Shown: positions 45,400 through 54,362 of the stretch, one piece after another | Position numbering within the stretch: position 1 is the first letter of the stretch | How the letters are laid out: the number at the start of each line of letters is the position of its first letter | Source of the DNA: Candidatus Termititenax sp. | GTDB taxonomy: Bacteria > Margulisbacteria > Riflemargulisbacteria > GWF2-35-9 > DYQY01 | Direction: 5' to 3' | Length of the DNA: 64,000 bases | NCBI GenBank assembly: GCA_020719045.1 | Contig: DYQY01000005.1 | Location: 1 to 64,000, forward strand | The notes under the pieces: model-generated | What the model was told of the DNA's origin: nothing | Databases searched by the model: none | Seen by the model: the letters and a program-made list of their open reading frames with translations, nothing else | Program-made: the position numbers and the translations under genes

Positions 45400-46905
45400 T
45401 TATCCCAAAATGCCAGTTGGAAATGATATTCCAAGGGCAAGTTGAAAAATTAAATAACAAACAATTGTGAAGGTGCTAGCTGTAACGAAAATAGTATATA
45501 TGTTTTTATTTTGGAGTATGAAAAGAGATATTGATAAGAAAATATAGGTTGCAACGTAGAAACCCATAAAAGGAACAGAAAGAAAATAAAGTAAAGTGAG
45601 AACTATTATTTGTATTGTTTTTACATTGTCTTCCTTAATAGGCTCTTTCTTGCTTCCAAGCAGTTCCGTTGCTATTAATGATGTGCTTAGTAAAATAAGT
45701 AATATTGACCAGATTCTTGGTATTAGGGCTGGACTTGTGATGTTTGCTTCTGGTGGTATAATGAATGAAAATGTTTGGTGTAAAAACATTAGTGATAACC
45801 AAATCATGCCAGCAGAAAACCAGATTGTAATAGATGTTTTTCTTTTTAAAATAAGTGCAAGGCTAATAATCGATATTATTAATAATGAAGAAATAGCGAA
45901 TCCAATCATAGTCGTTTGGATAGGGTTAAAGTTAATATAGCTTTGTAGTAATCCGGCTTTAGTAAGAAGTAGTTTAGTTTCATGTAATTCTTGGTTAATC
46001 TTTTTCTGAAAATTATTGTGACCGTTAAACTTGGAGAAAGCTCCTTGCTCCTCTATGTAACTAGTAAATTGTGGGTCTTTTACGATTTCTTTAAAGAGGT
46101 TTTCTAAGAAAGTTGTTACTTTTATTGGAGTTCCGTTGGCAACAGCATAACCTCTCCACATGTATTCTTCTAATGGGTATCCAAGTTCCTTAAAGGTAGG
46201 TACTTCTGGAAACTTTTTTAGTCTTTCAGGATGAGCTACAGCAAGAAGGATAAGGTCAGCTTTGCCTTCTATATCACCTGGGTTGCCAACACTAACAGGT
46301 GCTTCCTTTCTAAGTAATGCTAAGGCAGTTTGTGGGGAGCTTTTGTAGTCTACCCAAGTGCCTGAAATGCCTAGTGTTTCCCATACTTTTAGTGCCATTA
46401 GCTGGTCTCTTCCACCAGTTCCAGGTCCAGCCCATATTTGTTTGCCTTTTTTGCTTTTGGCATCTTCAACGAGACTGTTGAAATCATTTACTTGAGTATT
46501 TTTATTTCCAATAAGTACCTCTGCATCCTGCATAACCTCTGCCACATAGAAAAAGTCTTCTATTTTAACAGTTGTTGCATTTACAAGCACAGAAGACAGA
46601 AACGATTTTGTCACGCCAAGTATTGTATAACCATCCCTTTTTTGGTTTAGGACATGGTTCATAGCTACAACGCCTTGTGTTCCAGGTTTATTTTCTATAA
46701 CCATTGTTACTTTGTGTTTTCTTTGTGCTATATCCGCTATTATTCTGGACATAATATCTATTCCAGACCCTGGTTTAGAATGAACTATGATAGTTATTGG
46801 TTTTGAAGGGAAATCCTTTTTGGTTCCTTTGTGCCCATAAATATTATTGACAATCAGAAATAATGCGCATAGTAAAAAAACTGAAATAATTAGCTTTTGT
46901 TTCAT
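45400..46905 (-). CDS. TctC-TctB fusion: binding protein joined to small membrane subunit
   Basis: 501 residues. A hydrophobic segment (about 4-22) begins the protein. Residues ~33-325 match the Bug/TctC periplasmic binding fold: FPSKPITIIVHSKPGSGIDI, VIENKPGTQGVVAMNHVL, WAGPGTGGRDQ, WRGYAVANGTP. The rest has four or five helices with SPALIPRIWSILLILL, the signature of TctB. Normally these are two genes (~320 and ~150 residues). Here the receptor would be tied to the membrane. No frameshift or internal start splits them. TATAAT lies eight bases before ATG and no Shine-Dalgarno is seen. Confidence 0.85.
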   Translation of the reverse strand: MKQKLIISVFLLCALFLIVNNIYGHKGTKKDFPSKPITIIVHSKPGSGIDIMSRIIADIAQRKHKVTMVIENKPGTQGVVAMNHVLNQKRDGYTILGVTKSFLSSVLVNATTVKIEDFFYVAEVMQDAEVLIGNKNTQVNDFNSLVEDAKSKKGKQIWAGPGTGGRDQLMALKVWETLGISGTWVDYKSSPQTALALLRKEAPVSVGNPGDIEGKADLILLAVAHPERLKKFPEVPTFKELGYPLEEYMWRGYAVANGTPIKVTTFLENLFKEIVKDPQFTSYIEEQGAFSKFNGHNNFQKKINQELHETKLLLTKAGLLQSYINFNPIQTTMIGFAISSLLIISIISLALILKRKTSITIWFSAGMIWLSLMFLHQTFSFIIPPEANITSPALIPRIWSILLILLSTSLIATELLGSKKEPIKEDNVKTIQIIVLTLLYFLSVPFMGFYVATYIFLSISLFILQNKNIYTIFVTASTFTIVCYLIFQLALGISFPTGILG

Positions 46906-46913
46906 TTTGATTA

Positions 46914-46919
46914 ATTATA
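46914..46919 (-). promoter_or_regulatory. -10 box placing the tctCB start at or near its ATG
   Basis: A perfect TATAAT on the minus strand with eight bases (TAATCAAA) to ATG. The -35 is not clear (TTTTAA lies 18 bases upstream). It suggests a leaderless or near-leaderless message. Confidence 0.5.
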
Positions 46920-47003
46920 TCTTTATATCGCTTGTCATTAAAATTAAGAAACGATAACAATACTATTAAGAAAAGATTTTAAAACGTAATCTGTTGTAAA
47001 TAT

Positions 47004-47037
47004 ATACTTAATAAATATCGTTTATCTTATTAAGTAT
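47004..47037 (+). promoter_or_regulatory. 11-bp perfect inverted repeat before the PHP-glycosyltransferase gene
   Basis: ATACTTAATAA (47004-47014) and TTATTAAGTAT (47027-47037) are separated by 12 bases and end three bases before the ATG. The left arm with its flank (ATACTTAATAAATATCG) recurs with one change at 52743-52759, in the other divergent intergenic region of this part. Likely a regulator site; a hairpin over the start is the alternative. Confidence 0.55.
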
Positions 47038-47040
47038 ACG

Positions 47041-49425
47041 ATGAAAAATAAAATATTACGTGCTGACCTACATGTTCATTCAAAATACTCTGATAGACCA
47101 TCAGAATGGATACTAAAGGCACTAGGTACACGGGAATCTTACACAGAACCAGAAGATATTTATCGTATATGTAAAAAGAATGGGATGGACATAGTAACCA
47201 TCACAGACCATAACTGTATACAAGGTGCAGTATTAATAAAGAATAGTCATCCTGAAGACGTAATATTGGGTTGTGAGTTAACCACTTATTTCCCAGAAAA
47301 TGGCTGTAAAATTCATTGTTTGGTATACGATTTCACAGTAGAACAGTTTCAAGAAATGGATAAGCTTAGAAAGAATATTTATGAGCTTAGGGAATATATA
47401 ATGGCTAATGATATCGTTCATTCTGTTGCGCATGCTACTTATTCAATTAATGGTAAGCTTCAGTATGAACAGCTTGAGAGATTGATTCTTCTTTTTGATT
47501 CTTTTGAATCAATAAATGGGTCTAGAAACTCCAAGAATAACTTAGTTTGGGGTAAGGCGCTTTCAAATTTAGACCCAGAGAAAATAGAGAAACTGAAAGC
47601 AAAGCACCCTGACATTAAAGTTTATAGTGAAAAGCTTTGGGTAAAGAATTTTACCGCTGGTTCTGATGACCATGCAGGTATTTTTATAGGTAAGACTTAT
47701 ACAGAGGTTCCAGCTACAAATACGAGTTCGTTTATCGATGCACTTAAAAATAGAAAGGGGAAAGTAGGTGGAAGGCATAGTAATTTCCATAGTTTAGCTT
47801 TTGCTATCTATAAAATAGGATACCAGTTCTCGAAAGATAAAGGGTTTGATATCTCTAAATCAATGTTTATGAATATGAGTGAGTATTTATTTGAAGAAAA
47901 AACCTTGGATTTTAAGCAAAAGTTTTTTGTTAATAGATTAAAAAAGAAGTATAAGAAAAGAAATGAGAAAACTAAGGGGATGTTGTTAGATATTGTTGAA
48001 AATAACATTAAAAATAGTCATTTGGAGATGGATGAGAAGTTAGACAATATTTATGATGATATTGCTGCTATTTTTGATCAATTCTTTGCTTCCAATTTGG
48101 AGTCCTTTAGAAAAGATATTAAAAAGATTGATATTATTAACGGATTCAGAAAGGTGTCTTCATCATTTGTTGGTGTCTTTTTAGCATTGCCTTTTTTATC
48201 AACCATGAAGCATTTTTTCCAAGATAGAGACTTGCTTGAGAGATTAGAAACTGAGTTTGTGCCAGGAGTAAGTGGTAGTGACAAAAAAGTTGTTTGGTTT
48301 ACGGATACATTAATTGACTTAAATGGAGTATCAAATACGCTTAGGAAAATTGGTTGGTTGGCCCATAATAATAAGCGTGACCTTCATATAGTTACCTGTT
48401 TGCTAGACTCTGAAAAGAATAGTGACCTTCCTCCTAATGTGGTTTATTTGCCTGTTGTTTCTGACATTGTTCCTGTTGTGTATGACCAAATAACGATTAA
48501 GTTTCCTTCATTATTGAAGTCATTAAAGATTATTTATGAGTTGGACCCAGATGAGGTAATCATCTCTACTCCTGGGCCAGTTGGATTAATCGGACTACTG
48601 ATAGCAAGACTCATGAGTCTTAAAGTTAAGGCTGTATTCCATACGGATTTTACTAAAGAAGCTGAGAAGATGATTGGGAATGATAATATTCTTAGGCTTA
48701 TCGATATGTATCTTAAATGGTTCTATAACTATGTAGATTTGAATATGGTGCCTACAAATGAGTATATTAATCAGCTTAAAGAAAGAGGCTTTGAAGAACA
48801 AAAGATGAAGCTTTTTAGACGAGGTTTAGACTTAGAACAGTATCATTACAAGAAAACAGGAAGAAAGTTTGTGCTTGATTATTTTAAGTTAAAAGATACT
48901 CCAACTCTTTTATTTACTGGAAGAGTATCACAGGATAAAAATTTGAAGTTTTTGGTAGAAGTCTACCGTGATTGCTTAAAAGAGGAACCAACTTTAAATT
49001 TAATTATTGCAGGTATGGGACCATATTATGAGGAGTTAAAGAAAGAGTGTAAGAGCTTAGCAAATGTTCGCTTGCCAGGAGTTATTTCACAGAAGGAATT
49101 GCCATATATATATTCTGGGGTAGATGTTTTTGTATTCCCAAGCAATACAGACACTTTCGGAATGTCTGTGTTAGAGGCACAGGCATGTGGGTTACCAGCT
49201 ATTGTTTCTAATATTGGAGGACCACAAGAAATTGTTGAAGATAAAGTGACAGGGTATGTCATAGAATCCGATAATCATAAGTTTTGGGTGGATAAAATAT
49301 TGTTCATGGTAGAACATGCTAAGAATAAAAGTAAGTTAAATGCGGAGATGAGAGAAGCCGCTATTAAAAGAGTTAATGAATTTTATAATTGGGATAATTT
49401 ATTAGACCAATTTTTTAAAAGATAA
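47041..49425 (+). CDS. PHP-domain hydrolase fused to a GT4-type glycosyltransferase
   Basis: 794 residues. The N-terminal PHP domain (1-~250) has ADLHVHSKYSD, ITDHN, GCELTTYF, HAT-type VAHATYS and SDDHAG, the metal-binding His/Asp set. A helical linker (~250-410) follows. From W419 a retaining glycosyltransferase begins: WFTDTLIDLNGVSNTLRKIG, LLFTGRVSQDKNLKFLVEVY and FPSNTDTFGMSVLEAQACGL with the E-x7-E-type end (699-722). Substrates are unknown. It might couple a phosphoester hydrolysis to sugar transfer in glycolipid or glycan synthesis. No Shine-Dalgarno. Confidence 0.85.
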   Translation: MKNKILRADLHVHSKYSDRPSEWILKALGTRESYTEPEDIYRICKKNGMDIVTITDHNCIQGAVLIKNSHPEDVILGCELTTYFPENGCKIHCLVYDFTVEQFQEMDKLRKNIYELREYIMANDIVHSVAHATYSINGKLQYEQLERLILLFDSFESINGSRNSKNNLVWGKALSNLDPEKIEKLKAKHPDIKVYSEKLWVKNFTAGSDDHAGIFIGKTYTEVPATNTSSFIDALKNRKGKVGGRHSNFHSLAFAIYKIGYQFSKDKGFDISKSMFMNMSEYLFEEKTLDFKQKFFVNRLKKKYKKRNEKTKGMLLDIVENNIKNSHLEMDEKLDNIYDDIAAIFDQFFASNLESFRKDIKKIDIINGFRKVSSSFVGVFLALPFLSTMKHFFQDRDLLERLETEFVPGVSGSDKKVVWFTDTLIDLNGVSNTLRKIGWLAHNNKRDLHIVTCLLDSEKNSDLPPNVVYLPVVSDIVPVVYDQITIKFPSLLKSLKIIYELDPDEVIISTPGPVGLIGLLIARLMSLKVKAVFHTDFTKEAEKMIGNDNILRLIDMYLKWFYNYVDLNMVPTNEYINQLKERGFEEQKMKLFRRGLDLEQYHYKKTGRKFVLDYFKLKDTPTLLFTGRVSQDKNLKFLVEVYRDCLKEEPTLNLIIAGMGPYYEELKKECKSLANVRLPGVISQKELPYIYSGVDVFVFPSNTDTFGMSVLEAQACGLPAIVSNIGGPQEIVEDKVTGYVIESDNHKFWVDKILFMVEHAKNKSKLNAEMREAAIKRVNEFYNWDNLLDQFFKR

Positions 49426-50037
49426 TTAATATTTAAGATTAATTTTTTCTTTTAGGAATTTAATATAGTTTGTGTTTTGTTTTAAGGTTAGACCATGCTC
49501 TTTCACTAGATCCCATACCTTGTTTTGATCTTCGTTTTCAAAGGATACAGTATAGTAAGGTTTATTGTTAACGATGATTTCTGCTAACTCTGATCTAACG
49601 CCAACTGGTCTAAAACCATGCCTGATTTTACTAACTGTAACAAGGTGAAGTTCTTTGTAAGATTTTATGATTTCAAAGAATTCTTCTTTGGAGAACTCAT
49701 TCTGGTTTAGCTTTGGTAATGGTAGCTCAAGTCCTTTGAAGAGAAGTGCAAGATTATGGATGCTTAAAGGAAAAGGTGCTTTGAGTGCTACTGTCCAGAG
49801 CTCCAATTTGTTCTCATTTACTCTTAAAGGAAGTTTCATATCCATAAATTCAAAGCGAAGTTTTATATTATCGTTAGAAAGTTCAGAAAGAATATAGATT
49901 TCTTGACTTTCTAGAGACCTATAGCAATCATCTTTCGAAAAATACTTTTGTCCTTCTTCTTTGGATATATCAAATGTTCTCCATTCAAAGCGTGGAATAA
50001 TATCATCTGGATTGAAAGTATTTTGAATTTCTGACAT
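49426..50037 (-). CDS. CYTH-like (triphosphate tunnel) protein of unknown function
   Basis: 203 residues. The layout IPRFEWRTFDISKEEGQKYF, QEIYILSELSNDNIKLRFEF, MDMKLPLRVNENKLELWTVA, SKIRHGFRPVGVRSELAEII resembles a family I know from polyphosphate/exopolyphosphatase contexts with a CYTH-like fold. The classical ExExK is replaced by FEWRTF. This is a weak assignment. Its stop abuts the stop of the convergent PHP gene with no base between (TAATTA). TATACT (50045-50050) is seven bases before ATG and there is no Shine-Dalgarno. Confidence 0.5.
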   Translation of the reverse strand: MSEIQNTFNPDDIIPRFEWRTFDISKEEGQKYFSKDDCYRSLESQEIYILSELSNDNIKLRFEFMDMKLPLRVNENKLELWTVALKAPFPLSIHNLALLFKGLELPLPKLNQNEFSKEEFFEIIKSYKELHLVTVSKIRHGFRPVGVRSELAEIIVNNKPYYTVSFENEDQNKVWDLVKEHGLTLKQNTNYIKFLKEKINLKY

Positions 50038-50086
50038 GTGAAATAGTATAATCCACTTATCCTGATAGAGCTATATTAAGATTTTG

Positions 50087-52681
50087 TTAAGGGAGCATAT
50101 AGTATGTTGCGTGGAGATAGTCTAATAGTTTATCTAGAGCATAAAGTAATAGTGCTGTTGTGCCTACATGCATTCCAATAGAAGCAACTGCTGTAGATGA
50201 TTCAAACTTGTGGGTGTACCTTTCTTCTAGGGATCTATTTGCCTTTGGTATATCTCTTCTTAAGTAAGTGCCAACACGCATTGCTTCCATCGCTACTATC
50301 ATTGTTTTAATGGTGTCATTTGTTAGAATATGGTCTGGTAGCCAGATAGAACTTAAGATAGTACCAATTATTGCAATGTATCCAAATAATACATGCTTAG
50401 GGTATTCAGGCATACTTCGTTGTATTTTTTCATTGTTTAGTGGCCATCTGACAAGTGAATCCAACATGTCTAGTACGATTAGTGGAATGAATAAGTTCCA
50501 GTATGAGTCTCCTATTAGCATCATTGAACTTTTTGGTAGAGCATACATTAGTAAATATAGAGAAGCGGAGAACATTGATAGTCCATATCTAATTGAGGAT
50601 AATTTTCTTTCGCAGTTTTCAACTTGTTTTCTTAAAATATTTGTGGCTGCTATACCTCTGCTCGCTTTAAACCATAAATAGATTGAGAAACCTATTCCAA
50701 GTTCTTCCCCTTGGTCAAGCATGTTGAAGAGGGTGTCATGTGGAATTAAGAACCCAGATATTGTTAATAGTGCCAATGTTCTAAGAAAATATGGGTTTGA
50801 CGTAATCTTCCGATATAAAAGAGATAGGTCATGAGTGTTGCTGTGTTTGCTTATTACCTGCAACTGGTTTTGAAAGAACGTGTAATATATGCCTTTTGGT
50901 AGTCCAAGTTTATGAGGAAATTCTTTCAGAGCTTTTTGAAAATCATAGTTTGAAGGTAATTTTTTTAAGTTATAAGAAGGGTTACCGAAATGGTCATAAG
51001 GAAACAGAACCCATTTTTTGTCTCCGTCTTCGATTAAGAAAATCGTGAAGTCATTTAATGTATGCTCATTTGTCGCAAGTTTTGTGAATTGTATTGTTGC
51101 GTTTTCGCTAAACTTTGTTTCAGATGCTTTCTTTAGAATAGCTAATACTTGTCTTCTTTGTGCTCTAGATAATGTATGTTCTCCATTGATTATTTTAATG
51201 TCTTTTAGGACTTCAATAAGTTTTCTTTTGTTACTACTTCTAAATTTAAATAAATCATTATTATTCATTCTTCCAAGTTCATTGATAAATCCGTCTTCTT
51301 CAAGCTTTTGGAAAATTCTTGCAGAAAGTTCGGCATTAATGAGTTGTCTTCTTTCAGATTCAAGAGTATATCTTCTTCTGTTTGGAGCTGATGAGTGTTG
51401 AGTAACATAATGCTCCTTATTTACATTCATAAATGAACGTTCTGATACTTTTCCAAACGTAACCATGAACTTATCAGCGTTTGTTTCATTTATTGTTGGC
51501 ATTGTGTCCATTAGATTAGCTTCTGTTATTGTAGTAGGTGAATAGATTCTGTTTGCTGGTATTGTTTTGAGTTGTTCAAATCTGTTATGAAAAAAGCTAT
51601 AAGCGTGCTGAGGATGTTGTTGTGTCATTTGTCTTCCAACAGAACTGAAAGCCATAGCTAAGTTTGCTTGTTGCTCTATGTTTATATTGACCATAAAACT
51701 GTTTCTGAGTGCTTCAATTACTTCTGTTGGGTTAAAGCCAAGATTATTAAGTACAGGAGTGAGTACTGTTTGAACTACAGAATCATCGAATGGATCAACA
51801 AGAAGTCTTCGGTCCTTGGATAAAATATTATTTTCAATAAGCTTATTAATAAGTTGTTTAGCTGTTACAGCATCATTGTCAGGGTAACGAATAGTGGTTA
51901 GATCCTCTTCTTTGACTATACCTGCTCTCACAGATATAGATGCATAGATTTTACCCTCAGGATTATCAAACTCAATGTCAATATTGTCTCTAACTTTAGC
52001 TATTTTAATTAACTCTAAAAAGTAGTGATATCCGGAAGATAGTTTATACCAAAAATGTCTCATTGAGTTAGCCTCCAGTGAGCAATCTTCTGTTTGGTAC
52101 AATTCAAATTTGTAATCATTATTAATGTTACCTTTTATACTTTTTACTAATAGGTCATTTAGTTGATTAGTTAATGATGATAACTGTTTATTTCTGATTT
52201 TAAAGTAGTCGTGTCTTTTATTTGATGACCAGAAAACTGATAACAAAGTTTGATACCAAGTTCGTTCTTCAGGAGCTAGTTGTAAAGTATCTAAAATATT
52301 CTTTTCTGATTCATGTTCGTTTAAATTGGATAGTAATACTTGAAGGTTTTTTAGTACTTGGTTTGTTCTAAGCAGTTTAAGGAGTAGCCCACTTTTATCG
52401 TTTTCTTTAATAGTTTCAGGTGGAAGTAGCGTTGTTGCTGTTTGTAAGGTAGCCTCGTAATCTGCAAGTAAACTTTGGTCGTAACTAAGGTAATCATCGG
52501 TTCTTGACCTAAAGCTGTTCTTTGCTTCTGCTGCTGATTTTTTAATAGTCTGGATTAGATTAGAATAGTTTTCTATTTCTGTATCCAGAGGGCTTTTTAT
52601 GGAGCATATTTTATAGCGTAAAGTTATATTGTTTGTTTTCATTTCAAGTAATATATCGTAGAGATTATTAAAATATTTCAT
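50087..52681 (-). CDS. Large protein of unknown function with C-terminal membrane domain
   Basis: 864 residues, not recognised. Residues 1-~190 are helical and charged. The middle includes ASISVRAGIVKEED (about 255) and two stretches of a helical module, NDAVTAKQLINKLIENNILS and SARIFQKLEEDGFINELGRM. Then comes FTIFLIEDGDKKWVLFPYDH. The last ~240 residues have several hydrophobic helices (TLALLTISGFLIP, GLSMFSASLYLLMYAL, LFGYIAIIGTILSSIWL, VGTTALLLYALDKLL). No signal peptide, so the long part should be cytoplasmic. It is divergent from the HD gene at 52795. No Shine-Dalgarno is seen. Confidence 0.6.
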   Translation of the reverse strand: MKYFNNLYDILLEMKTNNITLRYKICSIKSPLDTEIENYSNLIQTIKKSAAEAKNSFRSRTDDYLSYDQSLLADYEATLQTATTLLPPETIKENDKSGLLLKLLRTNQVLKNLQVLLSNLNEHESEKNILDTLQLAPEERTWYQTLLSVFWSSNKRHDYFKIRNKQLSSLTNQLNDLLVKSIKGNINNDYKFELYQTEDCSLEANSMRHFWYKLSSGYHYFLELIKIAKVRDNIDIEFDNPEGKIYASISVRAGIVKEEDLTTIRYPDNDAVTAKQLINKLIENNILSKDRRLLVDPFDDSVVQTVLTPVLNNLGFNPTEVIEALRNSFMVNINIEQQANLAMAFSSVGRQMTQQHPQHAYSFFHNRFEQLKTIPANRIYSPTTITEANLMDTMPTINETNADKFMVTFGKVSERSFMNVNKEHYVTQHSSAPNRRRYTLESERRQLINAELSARIFQKLEEDGFINELGRMNNNDLFKFRSSNKRKLIEVLKDIKIINGEHTLSRAQRRQVLAILKKASETKFSENATIQFTKLATNEHTLNDFTIFLIEDGDKKWVLFPYDHFGNPSYNLKKLPSNYDFQKALKEFPHKLGLPKGIYYTFFQNQLQVISKHSNTHDLSLLYRKITSNPYFLRTLALLTISGFLIPHDTLFNMLDQGEELGIGFSIYLWFKASRGIAATNILRKQVENCERKLSSIRYGLSMFSASLYLLMYALPKSSMMLIGDSYWNLFIPLIVLDMLDSLVRWPLNNEKIQRSMPEYPKHVLFGYIAIIGTILSSIWLPDHILTNDTIKTMIVAMEAMRVGTYLRRDIPKANRSLEERYTHKFESSTAVASIGMHVGTTALLLYALDKLLDYLHATYYMLP

Positions 52682-52717
52682 AAAAGGATGTAATTAACAA
52701 AAAAGTCATATTCGTAT

Positions 52718-52759
52718 AAGTATTTGTTAGTTAGCGTAATAAATACTTAATAAACATCG
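52718..52759 (+). promoter_or_regulatory. Inverted repeat in the divergent region between the 864-residue gene and the HD gene
   Basis: AAGTATTT (52718-52725) and AAATACTT (52741-52748) form an 8-bp inverted repeat. It runs into ATACTTAATAAACATCG (52743-52759), which matches 16 of 17 bases of the motif at 47004-47020. The AAGCGATATATT just before the HD gene ATG may be its -10. Confidence 0.45.
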
Positions 52760-52794
52760 TTGGGAAATAATTTAAACTTAAGCGATATATTTTC

Positions 52795-54273
52795 ATGTTA
52801 AATAAAATAGTGGCTTGTAAGCGATTTACAATTTTACCTTTTCATAAAAGGATTTCTGATAATGTATTTGCAGAAATAAAGTTTAATGAACTGGAGAATC
52901 TTGTTTTGCAAACTATTGTTTTCAATAGGTTAAAGGATGTCACTTCTTTAAGTGCAGCTAACCAGGTGTATCCAACTACGGTTCATAAGCGATTTGAGCA
53001 TTCGCTAGGTGTTATGTCCTTAGCTTCTGATATTTTCGATAGATTATTTAGTCCTGATTCTATTTCTAGAGCTTCAAAATCAAAAAGAGATAAACTTCAG
53101 GGATTTATTAATGGGTATGATTTGGAGTATTGGAAGCAAGTTGTTAGACTAGCAGGGCTTTTACATGATTTAGGTCATTTATCTATGTCACATGTAGCGG
53201 AGCAGGCTATTTTATTTAAAAGGGGCATAAGCCATGAGACGATGTCATATATTTTAATGAAAAGTCCAGAAGTAAAAAATATTTTGTATAGCTATGGAAT
53301 AGCCGTAGAGGATGTAGCAAAAGTAGCGCTTAATCAGGATGAGTATTTGAAAATATTCCCAAATTATAGTTATTCCCCATTTGAGAAAATCATGAACGAG
53401 ATAGTAACAGGAGATGCTTTTGGGGCAGACAGAATGGAATATATGTATAGAGACGCAAAGAACTCAGGAATTGTAACAGGCGAATTTAATAGAGAGGCAA
53501 TTATTAAATCACTAGTACTTCTTCCATATAACGGGAATTACCACATAGGGGTTATGAAAAATCCAGGAGTTGATGCGGTTTGTGATTTATTAAAGTCAAG
53601 AAAAAGCATGTATCATTTTATTGCCTATCATCCATTAACTATTGCCTATGACAATATGATGAAGAAATTAATTAGAGACTTAACCCCAACAAGTTTTTTA
53701 GACGTTATAGATAGGATTGCGAAGAACATTGGAGGAGCTTCTGAAGAAGATATTAAGTCTGTAGCTATTTATTATGAACTTATTAGTGATTCTTATTATT
53801 TGTCTGCAATCAAAGAGTTGTTAGTTTATGGAGAGCATCCAGAGTTTGCTAAGAATAATTCTTCTTTGTTTGATAAAGTGGAAAGATTAAAAGTAGCACT
53901 TGGTGATAAGTTTGAGAAAGCATTAGAAACAGCTAGTCGATATTTGTTAAGACAACATGACCACAAGATTTGGACATTAGAGCCACCAAATTTCGAAGAA
54001 AAGAAACAAAATATGAATAAATTATTAATTGCGCTACGTGAACACTTTGGAGAGGAAATGATTATTGAAAGGACTATTGTTAAGAATAAACCAAACCCTG
54101 ATTTTCCAATCTTGAATTCAAGTGGGAAAGTTTATTCTTCTTTTGACGATCCAGACTATAAGCCTTTCTTAGAAGATGCTTTTGCGAGAGTGTATTTTTA
54201 TTGTCATCCAGATATCAAGGAGCAGGTTCATTCCTGGATGAGAAAAAATGCTAGTAGGGTTTTAGGGATATAA
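52795..54273 (+). CDS. SAMHD1-like HD-domain dNTP triphosphohydrolase
   Basis: 492 residues. H69 in HKRFEHSLGV, H124-D125 in GLLHDLGHLSMSHVAE, and D207/D212 in GDAFGADRMEYMYRDAKNSG give the full HD set in the order seen in SAMHD1/COG1078 proteins. These hydrolyse dNTPs to nucleoside and triphosphate; some act in phage defence. Catalysis is inferred. Triphosphate would be a substrate for CYTH enzymes and polyphosphate metabolism encoded nearby. TATATT (52786-52791) lies three bases before ATG and no ribosome site is present. Confidence 0.83.
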   Translation: MLNKIVACKRFTILPFHKRISDNVFAEIKFNELENLVLQTIVFNRLKDVTSLSAANQVYPTTVHKRFEHSLGVMSLASDIFDRLFSPDSISRASKSKRDKLQGFINGYDLEYWKQVVRLAGLLHDLGHLSMSHVAEQAILFKRGISHETMSYILMKSPEVKNILYSYGIAVEDVAKVALNQDEYLKIFPNYSYSPFEKIMNEIVTGDAFGADRMEYMYRDAKNSGIVTGEFNREAIIKSLVLLPYNGNYHIGVMKNPGVDAVCDLLKSRKSMYHFIAYHPLTIAYDNMMKKLIRDLTPTSFLDVIDRIAKNIGGASEEDIKSVAIYYELISDSYYLSAIKELLVYGEHPEFAKNNSSLFDKVERLKVALGDKFEKALETASRYLLRQHDHKIWTLEPPNFEEKKQNMNKLLIALREHFGEEMIIERTIVKNKPNPDFPILNSSGKVYSSFDDPDYKPFLEDAFARVYFYCHPDIKEQVHSWMRKNASRVLGI

Positions 54274-54362
54274 CTTTTAGCGGTTTCTTAATATAAAAGT
54301 AATCTTTTATTTACTTATACTTCATGGGATTTCTATGAGAAATCATCGATATATTATCAGCT

